64,000 nucleotides of DNA from Macrocystis pyrifera (GCA_031763025.1 JASSKH010000003.1:4454718-4518717), one strand, 5' to 3'; counted from the first letter of the stretch, positions 1 to 12,646 are shown. The notes: generated by a model not told the origin, from the sequence alone. Translations and numbers: made by a program.

Positions 1-417
1 TTACCAAATGAACATTTTTGCACTTCACTAGCTTGCGGACAGCTACTTACTGTATACAGCTCCTCGAAACTCGAAACCACCCGCGGCACGCGAACTCGAG
101 GCACGGTGCTGATAGGGTGTGTGTGAGGGCGTCGGATTCACAAAAGATATAGGAGTCGCACGAAGTCAGAAACGACTCACGAGAGGTGATTTCGTGTGCT
201 CGAAGTTGCGAGTCGGCAGCAGCAGCGGCAGCAGCAGCAACACAAAAATGCTGCAGAATCGCTTATTCCTAGGTAGGGTCTCTAGGAGCAAAATTAAAAA
301 CCTGTCCCACAGAACAAAATACCAAAAAACAGTACACCAGTGTTTTTTTTTTTTTTGCCATTTTGCGGTACATTTTTTTCAAACCAGGTAGTCAGGGTAC
401 ACTAAACGAGGTCCCCT

Positions 418-708
418 AGCAATCTGGGAGAAGGGATCTTTAGGTTGGTAGGCTGTTCAGGTATTTTGGTCCCTGTTGGGATCAAGGTACGAGCGAAGAC
501 CCAACCCAACCCCTGACCCTAACCGTAACCCTAACCCTGACCCCAAACCGCAGCCAAAACGGGCCAAAACTGGCCATAAACGCGGCTGCGCCGCGTTTGC
601 ATCGAACCAGGAAATTTCTGAATTGCAGACGACGATTCCGAAGTGCAGACTGCGCTACGCAATTTTTAAGTCAAAAACACCCCTAAAGATCCCTTCTCCC
701 AGATTGCT
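418..708. repeat. Foldback element with perfect 27-bp inverted arms
   Basis: Bases 418-444 and 682-708 are exact reverse complements (arm begins AGCAATCTGGGAGAAGG), separated by about 240 bp. The spacer holds a short run of CCCTAA/CCCTGA-like words at about 507-545 that looks telomere-like but is too short and irregular to be a telomere. A small foldback or MITE-type element is the simplest reading. I see no coding capacity in bases 1-417 either. Confidence 0.6.
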
Positions 709-1487
709 AAACCTACTCCACTAAACCCAACTTAGATGACGTGTTCTGTCATGGTATACCTTTTTCTGGTAAAATGTCGAAGTCTGGTGTAGCTTGCAAT
801 TACGAACGAAAACCGCGTTCATGAATACAAGCGCTTTATCGTGTTCATACGAATAGACAAGCGTAGATTATATTTCTGAACAAACACCTCACGAACGAGA
901 AAAATGCCAAAAAAGGGCGAAACCGAGGAAAAACGTTAAATAATCGACAAACCGAAAACGAAAAAATAGACAAAAGAACTCAATAAATTTATCGACCAAA
1001 CATCCCAAAACAAGATAGGAAATAATCAAAAATGAGCGAGATATTCGCGAAAAACGGATGAAAACGACTAAAAAATCGCGAAAATGGGGGGTTCATCGTG
1101 AATTCTTCGAAAAACGAACTTGCAAGCGGTGCTTCACGTGCGTCCCCTTCTACAACTCATACAAATAGTCAAGCGTTGCTTATATTTATGAACAAATACC
1201 TCACGAATGAGAAAAATACCAAAAAACTGGCGAAACCGAGGAAAAACAGTCAAGAATCAGCAAAAAAAAAAAAAACGAAAACGAAAAAAAAAAAACGTAA
1301 AAAAAGAACGACCAAAAATCCAAAAAAAAGTGGAAAATAATCCAAATTGAGCGAGATATTCGCGGAAAAACGGACAAAAACGGCTAAACAATCTAAAAAA
1401 ATGGGGTAAATATGACTTATTCGAAAACGAACATGAAAAGCGGTGCTTTACGTGTGTCGCCTTCCACAACTCATACGAATAGTCAAG

Positions 1488-1983
1488 TGTGAAGCGGGGC
1501 CCGAGGTAGTGGTAAGGGTAAGGGACGCAGGTGGTTCTGGCAGCTGGAGAGCAGTGCTTCGCTTCCTCTGATTTCGATCTTCTTATTGATTGCGAGGGCT
1601 GAGGAGGTGCTCTGGTAGAGAAGTGAGAGGTAGGGGGGTGGGACTCGATGCCCAGATAAACTCGTCCCACCCCACGCCACAAGCTCTACCTAAATTCCTC
1701 TTATCTGATGTACTCCTACATAACTTTCCCATATGGCTATCGATCGTTTTTCTGCTAATATAAGAACTTCTCACTTCGTGGTCCTATCTGCGTGAAGAAA
1801 CATTACTCTCGTCTAACGGGTCATCCGCCCTAGGGAACATTCCTAAAAGAACGTTACTCTCGACTGACGGAATATCCGCCGGGTTAATCCGTTGTTTGGA
1901 TTATTCCCGTATTCGTGAGACTACAAGACTGCAGCATATTATCTATAGCTATAGCCCATGACTACTACTCCACTCATATCACA
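1488..1983 (-). repeat. LTR of the TRIM element (3' LTR in minus orientation)
   Basis: This 496-bp terminal repeat is nearly identical to 2541-3038. The high LTR-LTR identity seen by eye suggests a fairly recent insertion compared with other elements here. Confidence 0.8.
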
Positions 1984-2540
1984 TTAGCCCACCCGGAATA
2001 GTCGTGTATGCAGACCACAAGATGGTCGGAGGGTGATGATAAAATTTATCCCAAACGGCCAGGAAAAAGGTGGTCGAAGATGCGGCTATCCGAAACAAAA
2101 GAAATGAGGCAATAGATCCCCCCACACCTCGTAATAACACCCAAACGCTACGAAGAGGGGGTGTTCGCTGAGAACAACCACTAAAGGAGAGAAAGACAGA
2201 ACTCAAAGCGGAGGCGAAAGGAGAAATCACCCAAAGTGAAAATAAAGAAAGACGAACGCAGAAGGAGACAGAAGCCGAAGCGAAGGCTGAAGAAGAAAAC
2301 GAAGACCGAAGTGAAGGCAAAAGAAGGACGTACAGACGTATTGCTGGAGCCATTGTCTGGGGCCCAAGGAGGTACGAAAGAGTTGTTCGCTGAACCGGGT
2401 TAGCGAACGAGGAAACTCTAAAAAGGAGACAGTGATCACAATTCAAAAACATATATATATATCCGCTAGGCGCCATGCCTTGTCTTGTGGCGAAGGTCCT
2501 AACATGGTAGACATCACGCGAGACAGCCGATGACACCAGA

Positions 2541-3038
2541 AGTGAAGCGGGGCCCGAGGTAGTGGTAAGGGTAAGGGACGCAGGTGGTTCTGGCCGCTGG
2601 AAAGCAATGCTTCGCTTCCTCTGACTTAGATCTTCTTATTAATGGCGAGGGCTGAGGAGGTGCTCTGGTAGAGAAGAAGTGAGAGATAGGAGGGCGGGAC
2701 TCGATGCCCAGATAAACTCGTCCCACCCCACGCCACAAGCTCTCCTAAATTCCTCTTATCTGATGTACTCCTACATAAATTTCCCATATGGCTACCGATT
2801 GTTTTTCTGCTAATATAAGAACTTCTCACTTCGTGGTCCTATCTGCGTTAAGGAACATTACTCTCGTCTAACGGGTTATACGCCCTAGGGAACATTCCTA
2901 AAAGAACGTTACTCTCGACTGACGGAATATTCGCCGGGTTAATCCGTTCTTTGGATTACTCCTGTATTCGTGAGACTACAAGACTGCAGCATATTATCCA
3001 TATCTATAGCCCATGACTACTACTCCACTCATATCACA
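2541..3038 (-). repeat. LTR of the TRIM element (5' LTR in minus orientation)
   Basis: Partner of 1488-1983. It ends in ATATCACA and is followed by the CAAG duplication. The candidate primer-binding site lies within about 5 bases of its inner end. Confidence 0.8.
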
Positions 3039-3645
3039 CAAGCGTAACTTGTGTTTCTAAACAAATACCCCAAGAATGACAAAATTACCAAAAACGGACG
3101 AAACCGAGGAATAACGTTAAGAATCGGCAAAAAAAAAAAAAAAAACACTAAAAGAATGGCCAAAAAAATCGAAAAAATTGATCGACCAAAACTCATCTTG
3201 TTTCGGAAAATAATCCAAATTGAGCAAGATGTTCGCGAAAAAAAAAAAAACGGATGAAAACGATGAAAAATTCGCAAAAAAGAGGTAAACATCGTGAACT
3301 CTTCGAAAATGAACATGCAAGCGGTGCTTTACGTGCGTCCCCTTCTGTAACTCCGGACCATACGTGGGTACTGCGAGCTCGCATACGAACAATCACAATA
3401 GTTACAGGACGAGAATCTACGGAAAAACGTTAAAGAATCGGCGAAAACGCGAAAAATATACGAACACGACAAAAAAGGCGAACATCGAAAAATCGATCGA
3501 CCTAAACTCCAAAAAAAAAATGGAAAATCATTCAAACTGAGCCTAATAATCGCAAAAAACGGATAAAAACGATGACAAAGTCGCAAAATTGGGGGTAAAC
3601 ATCGTGACTACTAGTAGCTGTACGTGTAAAAAATGGATGTTCTAC

Positions 3646-3826
3646 GTGCACACGCACGTGTATGTACGTAAGTTTCGTGTAGGGTGCTCTACGTGTAGGG
3701 TGCTGTCTTGTGTTGAGACAACAGACAGGTAGAAAAGGTGCACACGCACGGGTACGTACGCAAGTTTCGCGTGGGGTGTTGTGCCTTTGGTGCTGTTTTG
3801 TGTTGAGACGAAACAGGTAGGTATAA
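3646..3826. repeat. Tandem duplication, ~90-bp unit x2
   Basis: GTGCACACGCACG starts two imperfect copies, at about 3646 and 3738. Each continues with TACGTAMGYAAGTTTCG and ends in TTTTGTGTTGAGAC-type sequence. From 3830 to 4560 I see no gene. A TTGGTGCC word at 4138 resembles a primer-binding site, but no LTR accompanies it. Confidence 0.6.
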
Positions 3827-4599
3827 AAATATACAACAAATAAGTGTCCATAGTGTCCATAATGAGGCCAGCAATTTCCCATCCGACAATGTACGGCATG
3901 AAGAAAGAGTCTCGTCGTCCATGGCTCATAACAACCCCCAGGAAGAAGAGGCTGAAAAGCGAAGCAATTATTTCTAATTAGGGCGACAGTCCTAACGAGG
4001 AAAAAAAAAACGAAAAAAATAAAACGAGGAGGGCACGTGAGTTTTATTGGTCAATTAAAATATATATATAAGTAGAGATCCCGATACCTCCGTTTTCACG
4101 TGTCGTTTCATGAGGACTTGAAAAAAATAAGATGAATTGGTGCCAAATAAACGAAGTATGGGTTACCCAGGGTCGAAGAGGAACAACGGAGCATACGTGG
4201 GTAGGGAATCACCAAGGGGTGCCCTCGCAAGAAACCGGGGGATCAGGAAGTAGCTGTGGCGGTAATTGTTTCGACATGATGAGTAGTTCCACTCAACATT
4301 CAAGCGTCTGTGCCATCGAACAGCGATGGCCGATACACAAGTTCGAGAGCACTCCGGAGGGAGCGGGTTGGACCACGTGAACCACCTTCTGCGGAGAATG
4401 CTTCGCGTGTGCGGGTTGTGTCTATCCATCGTCGCTGTCGAGCGCTATCGCCGGGAATCACGTGCTGTGGCGGTTGAGTTATTCTGAAAAATTGCACCGC
4501 GTACAAAGTCGACTCGGCTTCTTCATTTCATTTCGGTATTTTTCTTCGTTTTTTTTTCTCGTTACCTCACAGGGTAAGCATAGACGATCCAGTCATGGA

Positions 4600-6460
4600 T
4601 TGCCCATTAAATTTTGGACCCGTGGGCAATCTGGACGCTATCTCATGGAAAACCCAAGGGCTGCTCACATGGGCTATGCCCCTCATTGAGCTACGCATGA
4701 TGAGCTATCTATGGGGTACCCTTTTAGCTTCCGGACGTTAAGATGGACCCATGTATTGCGACTATTAGAATACGCTGGATTTTGAAAGTAGAGAAAATGA
4801 CAAATAGTTGAGAGAATATAACGTCTAGGTGGCTAACTTCATCAATAATTCGTAAAATAATTCAAGTCTGATAGTCTCAAAAACTATGTACTCCTCAACG
4901 GCAACCGAACGCACATACTCTTGATAAAATCGAAGTAGTACAGCCGGAGTTACGGCAAAAACAACACATATACATACCGCGGATTCTTCGTTTTTCGCTT
5001 CAAACGATTGTTTTTGCTGTACCTTTTGGCTGTCCTCGTTCGAGTTTATTAAGAGTAAGTACGTTCGGTTGTTGTGAAAATTACATAATTTTTGAGTCTA
5101 TCAGACTTGAATCATTTTATGAATTGAAAAAGTTAGCCGCACAGGCGTTTTTTTCTCAGCTACTTGTCATTTTCTCAACTTACAAAATCCAGCGTAGAAT
5201 AATAATGGGCTACCGCTGGGCGGCTGAATGGGCCACCACCAAAACATGGTAAAAGTATCCACATACATGGGCGGCCCGCGGTATGCCCACGCGCGACCCC
5301 CGTAGGCCGCCACTTCAACATCATGAGCTTCCCATGGCTGACACGTAAGCCACCGCCTCTACAACCTACCCGTGGGCTACCCGTGGGCTATACCCGTGGG
5401 GTACCCGTGATGGGCGACTCACGCGCTACGCGTGGACTGCCCATTGAATATTCATGGGATACCCATGGGCGACTGATGGGCTACCCAGCTACTATGGGCA
5501 ACCTATGATCCCATGAACTACCCGTCGGCGATACATGGGCGACCCGTGGGTATTGAGCCAGAGGTGACTCGTATGGGCAGCTCATGGGTGACCCATTTGC
5601 CGATTCATGGTTTATCCATTGGCGACCCGTGAACTATACCAATGGACAGCACATGGACCACCACCAAAACTTCATGGAGCATGCACGATGGGCTCTCCAT
5701 GGCCTTCCCATGGACTGCCCATCGGCGACCCATGCGCGACCGACGGGCGACCCATATGGGCGGCTCATGGGCGACCCATTGGCGACCCCTGGACTACCCA
5801 TTGGCCGGCCATGGACTCCTCTGGGCGGCTCATGGACCATCACCTAAAGCCTACTACGACATAATGAACTAGTCATGGGTGATCCATTGGCTATTGTACC
5901 CACGGGTGACCCATGGACCACCACCAACTAGTCAAGATGCATTGACCACCCGGGGGTGATCCATGGACTATCTCTGGGCCACTACTGAGCGCTTATCGGC
6001 CAACCATGGGCGACTCATAGGCGACGCATGTGTGCCCTATTGTCGACCCATGAGCTATACCCATTAGCGGTCCATGGACTACTCATGGGTGGCTCATGGG
6101 CAATAACTAAAACCTCATGGACTACCCATGGGCGACCCGTGGGCCACCACTAAAAAATCGACTCAAGAGGTGAGCACTCATGGGCAATCCATGTGTGACT
6201 CGTGGGTGACCCGTGAGCTACCATGTACTCTGCACTCATACACGCCCATGGGTCTCCCATGGGTCGCTCAAGGGTCATCCGCGTGGGTTGTGCTCACGGG
6301 CCGCCCGCATGGGTCGCGCGTACGTCTCCACAGTTGATATATGCGAGTAGTATACATATCAGACTCATGGCATCGCCCATAGATTACCGATGTATCGTTC
6401 GTGGGTCGCCTATATGGGTTTAGGTGACTGCTCTCGTGGGTTGTTATACGGGGGACCATA
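4600..6460. repeat. CCATGGG/CCCATGG-rich repeat field
   Basis: For almost 1.9 kb the sequence is a patchwork of 10-14-base words built on the palindrome CCCATGGG plus GCGAC or GGCTAC (for example ACCCATGGGCGAC). They occur in both orientations without a fixed period. Reading frames here (MGDPWATTKK and similar) are periodicity artefacts. The field is split by the foldback element at 4771-5198. I could not find terminal repeats that define its ends. Confidence 0.7.
4771..5198. mobile_element. Foldback element with ~200-bp inverted arms
   Basis: The two halves are imperfect inverted copies over almost their whole length. TACGCTGGATTTTG at 4771 matches the complement of CAAAATCCAGCGTA at 5185-5198. 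Inner words such as ATTCAAGTCTGATAG, AACCGAACG and TACTCTT are also mirrored. No protein frame. The flanks are AT-rich (TATTAGAA and GAATAATA), so a TA-type target is possible but no clean target duplication is visible. This is a foldback or long-TIR MITE. Confidence 0.75.
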
Positions 6461-6647
6461 AAATAAATAGCACCAAAGAGTCACCCCACTGTAGGGGTTG
6501 CACTTTTTGGGCGAAAAGTTTCTGACCAATTGAGTTGCTTAAATGAGGAACTACCAGGTAGGATGAAAACATTTCTTGTATATGCGATTTAGGACTAGCG
6601 CATACAAGTGCCGGTCGGATGACCGAAACGAATTTCTTCCAAGTATT

Positions 6648-6716
6648 GTATCGGGTGAGATATGGAGTTCCTAATGTGAGGGGCTCAGGAACGTCGGGGG
6701 CACCCCTACCGTGGGA
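6648..6716. repeat. Dispersed repeat, copy 1 of 3
   Basis: GGGTGAGATATGGAG-type sequence followed by GTGAGGGGCTCAG. Related copies lie at about 7809-7870 (AGGTGAGGTATGGAGC) and 14734-14805 (GGGTGAGGTGTTGAGC). Copies 1 and 3 also share a downstream CACCC..ACCGT word. Each is about 70 bp and there is no coding potential. Bases 6716-7600 hold no recognisable gene. Confidence 0.5.
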
Positions 6717-7621
6717 TAGCTCCAAATATTGTTAGCAAAAATAGGGAAATCTACAGGTTTTTGTGTGTACCGTAGGTCCTATTTACTATGGACCCCCCGT
6801 AGTAGTGGTGGCTCATGGGACTTCCATGGCACTCCCATGAGATTCCTCTTGTGGGTATGGCTATTGGAGGCACCTATACAATGTCCCGAAAATTTAGGTT
6901 TAACTTGGAGGGCCCAGGTTCGGGTGGGATCGGGCCGGCGTTGGATCTGTATGCCCAAAGCGGGAGGGAGCAGGGGGGGCTCGTGTGGCTCTAAAAAACA
7001 ATTTTGTTCCAAAAAATTCTACCAGGTATTTGTTTCTTCCTGTTTGTTAGGTCCTCGGCCGATAAGAGCCACCTTCTCAGACCCCGGGCGATCACTTTGT
7101 AAGAACTACTACTACCAACTTGGTACTCAGCCACGATGGGTGCATATTCTGTGTGTGTATATATTTTTTTGCCAAATGGTAGTCTTGTGAAAGAGTGGCA
7201 TGAACGCTCGCGGAATCGCCGTGGGACTGACATGGGACTGGCATGGAAGCCAGGCAGAACCGCTACGGCCTTGGGAAGGTCATGACGCTGCCACGGGCTG
7301 CCATTGAACGGCGACGAGTATTGCCATGGGGCTCTCATGTTACCTCACGACAGCGCCAAGGGTAGGCAGTGAGCCATGACAACAGTTGGTTCCATGCCAG
7401 TCCCATGGCCGCTTTCATCAACAATCAGAAAATGTCATGGAAGTGCCGTGAGAGCCGGTGAAAGCGGATGTAGGAGGTGCCGTGAAAGCCCACACCTACC
7501 TTTGTTTTAATCATGATCACCATTCACCATATCACTTGTTCCAGCCCAACCTCGGCTCAACTCGTGTCCGAGGTTCTTCTGCTGTGCCCTCGACGATCTT
7601 CTGGGCAAACATGCCGTGACG

Positions 7622-7883
7622 CGCGTTCTACGATAGAGGTCGCCCATTTCCGCTAAAATGTTATGTGAAAGACGAGGTTCCCTAATTAACCCAAAATCGT
7701 CGGACGGTCAATCTTGTTTCGAAAAAATACGTTTTTTTGGTGCACTTGCACTTGGCCACGGGATTATTCGTCGTGATGCAATTTGATTTTTTTGGTGAAG
7801 GCAGTTTTCAGGTGAGGTATGGAGCTCCTTAAGGTCGAGTGAGGAGCCTCAGAAAAAATGGCGCGAACCTCTATCGTAGAACG
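7622..7883. repeat. Inverted repeat, 18-bp arms
   Basis: GCGTTCTACGATAGAGGT at 7622-7639 and its exact complement at 7866-7883 bracket about 225 bp, which includes one copy of the dispersed GGTGAGGTATGGAG repeat. Probably a small foldback element next to the LINE. Confidence 0.5.
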
Positions 7884-7966
7884 CCTCCCTCCGTGGTCTC
7901 AGGTGTTGTCTTTTTTCTCCACCCCCTGGTAAGCACAAAGAAGGCACGTACCAGGGGGGGGCGTAC

Positions 7967-9965
7967 TCATTTGTTGCTTGCCTTAGTCATTTGACCATTG
8001 ACCACGCATCCCTTTCGAGACGGAGCACCGTTCCTACTCCTGATAGAGACACCTCCAACAATTGGGCGCTCATTACGTTGTTTCCATAACTTACATAGAA
8101 ACTTTTTGCTAATCTTATCCCCTTCCTGTTTGGCCTCCTGTGGCCACCATCTATCTCCTAGGATAGCGATCGTTTTCTCGCTGCTATTCATTGTATCAAG
8201 CTCCTCCATGTCACATTCGTCTATTTTCCTCAACTCCTCTTCTAACACATCCCGTTCCTCCTTGTATATTTCACATTCTCCTACTATGTGAGTTCTACTC
8301 TCTATTGCTTTGCCACACGGGCACATCTGTGCGTCTACTTCCTCCTCTTCCCGGCTACTGGTGTACCTCTTTCTTCTTTCTGGCAGGTCCAGGTCCCCTA
8401 CACGAAAGCGCAGTTTCCGCGTTTTCGCGAAGTCCATTGGGCCATGCAAGTACGTTTTCATTCCTATTCCTTCCCTCAATCCCCCGTATATCTCCAAGTG
8501 TTTTTCCGATTCCACCTTGTTTCTTAGCGCTAGCCTTTCCCTTCTTTCTATCCTTTCTTCTACTTCTGCCTTGTACCTCCCAAACTTCCCGGCGGACATC
8601 ATCTCTACTTGGTTTCCCCCTAGATCCTTCCATACTTTCTCAACTACGCCATCCCACCTTATTCCAGCTCGTCCTTTTGATACTTTCTCCCATACAGCTC
8701 TATCAACTATGGCTAGCAACCTCTTTGTTGGCAGGTTCCTTACTTTATATTGCCAGTTCAACTTTCTCATGTCTCTATTTGTCTTGAGTGGGCGCATTCC
8801 CAGTTCTGCTCTTAATACTGTATTACTAGTCGTACTTGAGCATCTTAGGATTTTTTTAGCTGCTGTCATTTGTACTGTTTCCAACTGTTTTACGAGTTTC
8901 GCGTTCCCTTCCCATACTTCTCCTGCATATTCTAGCTTTGGTACTATCACATTCATCAAGATACATCTCTTAATCCTAGTGTCAAGGTTCGGGTCTGTTA
9001 GGATCGCATCCATCTTGCCTACTTGTGCCTTACCCTTTCCTATTACTTTTGCTATATGTGTATCCCAAGAGCAGTCTTTTGAGATCTCTACGCCAAGGTA
9101 TGTATACTGGTCTACGATCGGCAATTTTTTTTTTCATCTTCTTCCCACTTCCAACTGAAATTTACCGGGTTTACCTTATCTTCGTTGCAAACAACTACTG
9201 CGCATTTCTTGACGTTCGCCGTCACCCTCCATTTCCTGGTGTATTCTAGCGCCTTCTCTATTTGTTTCTGCAATCCTTCGGGTGTTTCTGATATCCCCAC
9301 GAAGTCATCTGCAAACATCAATCCCGACACCGTATCTTCCCCTACCGTGACTCCCTGCCTTGCTCCCTCGACTGCTACTATCAGGTCGTCAATATGTATC
9401 TTGAATAAGTTAGGTGACAAGGTACATCCCTGTGCAACACCTTGTAAATATCAACATTCTTCGATATTTCCCCGTCCAGCATCACAGCACTTCTCGCACA
9501 TTCCGTCATCTTTTTCATCATTCTCGACATCTTTCCTTTGATTCCTATTTCCCACATTTTTTTCCACAATCCGTTTCTTCAAACTGTGTCGTACGCTTTC
9601 TGCACATCTAGAAAGAAACAGTACGTTGTTAGTCCCGCGTCTTTCCTACCTTGAATAATCTTACCTAAGGTGTACACATGGTCTACGCAGCTACGGTTTG
9701 GCCTAAACCCTGCTTGTCCTTCGCTTATTTTGTCTTCCTTCTCCATCATCGTTCCCATTCTATCGTTCACAATCTTACAAAATGTTTTGCCTACTGTGCT
9801 TAGTAGCGTTATCCCTCTATAGTTCCCCGGGTTAGCCTTATCTCCTTTCTTGAATAAATTTACTACTACTCCTTCTCTCCACCTCCTAGGTGCGTACTCG
9901 TTTTTCCATATCCAGTTATACAACATAACCATCACGGTAAGCATCCCTTCTCCCCCGTACTGGGC
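7967..9965 (-). pseudogene. LINE (non-LTR) reverse transcriptase, 5'-truncated and broken
   Basis: Read on the minus strand this is the C-terminal two thirds of a LINE ORF2. In order: NYRGITLLSTVGKTF and GQAGFRPNRSCVDHV (RT fingers), FFLDVQKAYDTV (first catalytic Asp, about 9590-9625), GVAQGCTLSPNLF (9400-9440), LMFADDFVG (catalytic FADD, 9304-9318), TYLGVEIS (about 9090), then a C-terminal CPCG..H....C zinc motif near 8300 and a stop at 7967. It is not one frame: TGA replaces a likely Trp right after AYDTV (9579-9581), the frame shifts near 9440, and shifts again at a ten-base T run at 9125-9134. The 5' part, with any endonuclease, is missing; similarity stops at a long G run near 9970. A defective 5'-truncated copy. 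Bases 9990-10560 hold nothing I recognise. Confidence 0.85.
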
Positions 9966-11239
9966 GGGAGGGGGGGGGGGGGGGGTTACTAGAACCAAGT
10001 GAAAAACATGAAAATCGTGAGAGAATAGTGAAGCCTTTTCTGATTTCATCATGTGATCATGATGGTTCTGCAACAGTTTTCCATTCCGACCTCTAGGGGT
10101 GTGGTGTGTCGTTTGCTCTTCTTGTTTACGGACGCCCCTGGTACAGCAGTAGGAATCGAATTTCGAAAAACACGTGCTTCGCGGTGGAGAAGGGCTTCGA
10201 ATGGGAGTCAATCTTCCGTCCGAGAGACTCTAACTTGACACTGGGGGGCGTAAACGCATCAGTTATTATCGGCAACGAACGGTCAACAAAGGGGAAGGAG
10301 ACGTTTCACGCACGCTGCGGTGCTGGACCGAGATTTTTCTGAGGTTCTAGACTGAACGATCTCGCTATAATCCGCTCGAAACTGGCTTTTGATAAAAAAA
10401 AATGTAAGGCCAGCCCGACGAGCCATACGACCTTGAGTACATTGCAAACTAAATATGTATTTTTTTTTTCTGTATCAAGAGCGATCTTGGCTACTGCTGT
10501 CGATACTCAGTTGAGAAGCTTTAGTCCCATCAGTTCCAGTGACAACAAAATGGCCAAAAACTGCTTGCCCTACTTGTAGCACGCGTCGTTTGGCCCCCCT
10601 TTTCCGACCGCGATTTTTACGATACCACACAATAAACCAGACAGATAGCGGCAGCCATGTGTACCTTGTACCAGGTATACATTAACACCGAACGAACCCT
10701 CTCCGGAATATATTCCACCGTATTCAAAGTAGGTGCTTGCATTTATCACTACCAAAACCAACTTTCCCTCCAAGGAGGCACTGCTATAGCAATCGGTACG
10801 AGAACTAAACATTCGCCACAGAAACCCCGGTTGGCACTTGGATAGTAGTCTTCTCCCTTTCCGAGAGAAAAAATAGAAGCAAGATAGAGCGCACATGCAT
10901 AAAACCGAGAAAGACTGCTGCTTTGGCTGCCGAATTACGCCAGGCATACAGTACAGAATACCTAACACTACTACAGAGTAGTAGCACGGGTTGACTAAGA
11001 AAGGCACAGGCTCGAGAGTTAAAGTACAAGACGAGAAAAAACAAAAAAACAGAAGGTAGTCGCTGCCCTGACCGTACAGTAGTGTAGTGAAGAGTATACT
11101 ACTTCCTAACACTTATTAATAGTAAGTCCTTACTGTAGCCTCGAAGTGAGACATATAGATAAACACCGAAACGCGCACGTACGCACGAAGCTACAGCGGT
11201 TTCACACCTCTTTCGACCTAGATTTTTCAGGGGAAGATC

Positions 11240-12110
11240 CATGCCTTCTTGATCTGTATGATCTACAGCAGCTCCTGTTTTAAGGGAGATAAACGCCAAA
11301 ACAAACTCTACTCAGGGCCTACAACACTGGTAGTAGCGCAGGTCTCCTGCGTTGGATCTGACACCGTAGTAGTAACGCAGGTCTCCTGGGTTTTGAGCTG
11401 TGTGTACGACGGTCTACAGATGCTGCACAGCACATCGTATCGGCAGGATGTAAATCATCTACTACAGTAGATCTACCTGACGTGTACACAATGGTTGCAG
11501 CTGGCGTACATATATTTATGGAATAAACACGACCGGGAGGTGCGCAAACGAGCCCTGATTTCACGGAGGGAGCTGTTCTTCGCGTCCCATGGAGTGGATA
11601 GGCTACCTCGTGGCATACGCCACCGCAAGTATCAATCTGGCAATAGTAGAGGGTACGGGGCGGTGCGGGGGGGGGGGGGCACACGAAGAAATTGAGCCCA
11701 CGGCTGGAAAAGGCTGCCCTTTCCGTCAATCCTTTATGCCCCCCCCCGGTTATCGTTGCCTTTAAACAACACGGAGTCGCCAACGACGCACACACACATA
11801 TGGTGTAAGTACAGACGGGGGTACGAGCTTCAATATCTTCCACATATCGTACAGGTAATCGATTCCCACTGGTAGATGATCCAGATCTTTCAAGACAGAT
11901 GATCTTCATAGTCCCGGTTCTTGTGTGATCGCAGCTCACGCTGCCAGGTGGGACCCGTATTATGGACCTGCATGATCTACAGCAGTAGCTCATGTTTCCT
12001 GGGTTGGACGACCTGCACTACACAGATCCTGCACAACCCCTCACAAAAAGTCAAACGAGGAGCTATAGATGATCTACAGATAGATCACGACCTGTCCGAC
12101 AGTAGGTGTG
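11240..12110. repeat. Degenerate relic related to the AGATCATGATCT TIR element
   Basis: Words of the 51507 element recur here: TGATCTGTATGATCTACAGC near 11249, repeated TGATCTACAG/AGATGATC words between 11440 and 12090, and at 12068-12100 GATCTACAGATAGATCACG followed by ACCTGTCCGAC, close to the complement of that element's terminal sequence. The ends are too decayed for a target duplication. Two short direct repeats with GCGCAGGTCTCCTG lie at 11337-11400. The 224-codon minus-strand frame through this area is not convincing as a gene. Confidence 0.4.
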
Positions 12111-12485
12111 TGTTTTTCACAGCGGACCGGCTATCATCAAAGATAGGCGTAACGGCGGTTGGTGGTAACTCAAGCAGCCGGTACAACACGCCGTGTTGTC
12201 GCTGTGACGCCCGTGACACTCTAAAGCCAACCGTACGCACACACACTTGACACGCGTGTTTATCAAGACTCCATTCGCACCCAAAAGAAAGCCAATACTA
12301 GCTCGCTGGCAAGACCCTTCAGCAGACGCCCCCCCCCCCGTTCTCTCGAGGTTGACTTATCGCAAAAAATCCGCGGCAAGGTCGAGCACGGTAGGCTCAC
12401 GCTCGCCCAAAACCTCTGCTCTGTTGAAAGAAGCACAGAAGTATGTACAATAAGAGTACAGTAGTTCACAAAAAAAAACTCGGTA

Positions 12486-12646
12486 TCAAATAGGGCGTCT
12501 CGCATCGATCTTAGAAGAGCGTGGAGCTGACCAGGGGAAAGGCTCTCGGAAACAGGGATCGATTCCCCTAGGCAGCCCACGTTTGTCTCCAGAGACCTGT
12601 CGCCGTAGTGCAGTGACTCGTACATCGTCGTCGTACCCTACGACTG
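12486..12646 (-). CDS. Last exon (tentative)
   Basis: After CTACACTAG; fits the phase of exon 16 and reads SVVGYDDDVRVTALRRQVSG, GLPRGIDPCFREPFPW and SKIDARRPI before TGA at 12486-12488. The composition looks coding, but a second frame is open over the same bases, and no polyadenylation signal was recognised downstream. Confidence 0.35.

Larger units (their letters stand above)
1488..3038 (-). mobile_element. TRIM-like non-autonomous LTR retroelement
   Basis: Two near-identical direct repeats, 1488-1983 (496 bp) and 2541-3038 (498 bp), flank a 557-bp interior without a long protein frame. The LTRs start TG and end CA. A 4-bp duplication CAAG lies on both sides (1484-1487 and 3039-3042), and removing the element restores the word AATAGTCAAGCGTAAC of the surrounding repeat. 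Read on the minus strand, TGGTGTCATCGGC lies just inside the 2541 end, as expected of a primer-binding site, and GGGTGGGCTAA precedes the other LTR as a weak polypurine tract, so I place the element on the minus strand. A related copy is at 54702. Confidence 0.8.
800..3620. repeat. A-rich ~340-bp tandem repeat, interrupted by a TRIM element
   Basis: Units starting near 830, 1160 and 3040, with a partial one near 3400, share the same order of words: an anchor like AATAGTCAAGCGT, then CTCACGAA, GAGCGAGATATTCGCG, and GCGGTGCTTTACGTGCGTC. The array continues on both sides of 1488-3038, so it predates that insertion. It is very rich in A on this strand. The open frames in it are artefacts of low stop density on the T-rich strand. 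Confidence 0.7.

Noticed and set aside
507-545. Telomeric repeat tract
   Set aside because: Only a few irregular CCCTAA/CCCTGA words inside a foldback element.
10570-11112. 180-codon minus-strand open frame
   Set aside because: Hydrophobic and Cys-rich by base composition, no motif, no conserved borders; more likely intergenic or intronic.
11319-11993. 224-codon minus-strand open frame
   Set aside because: Runs through relic repeat words and homopolymers; composition is not protein-like.
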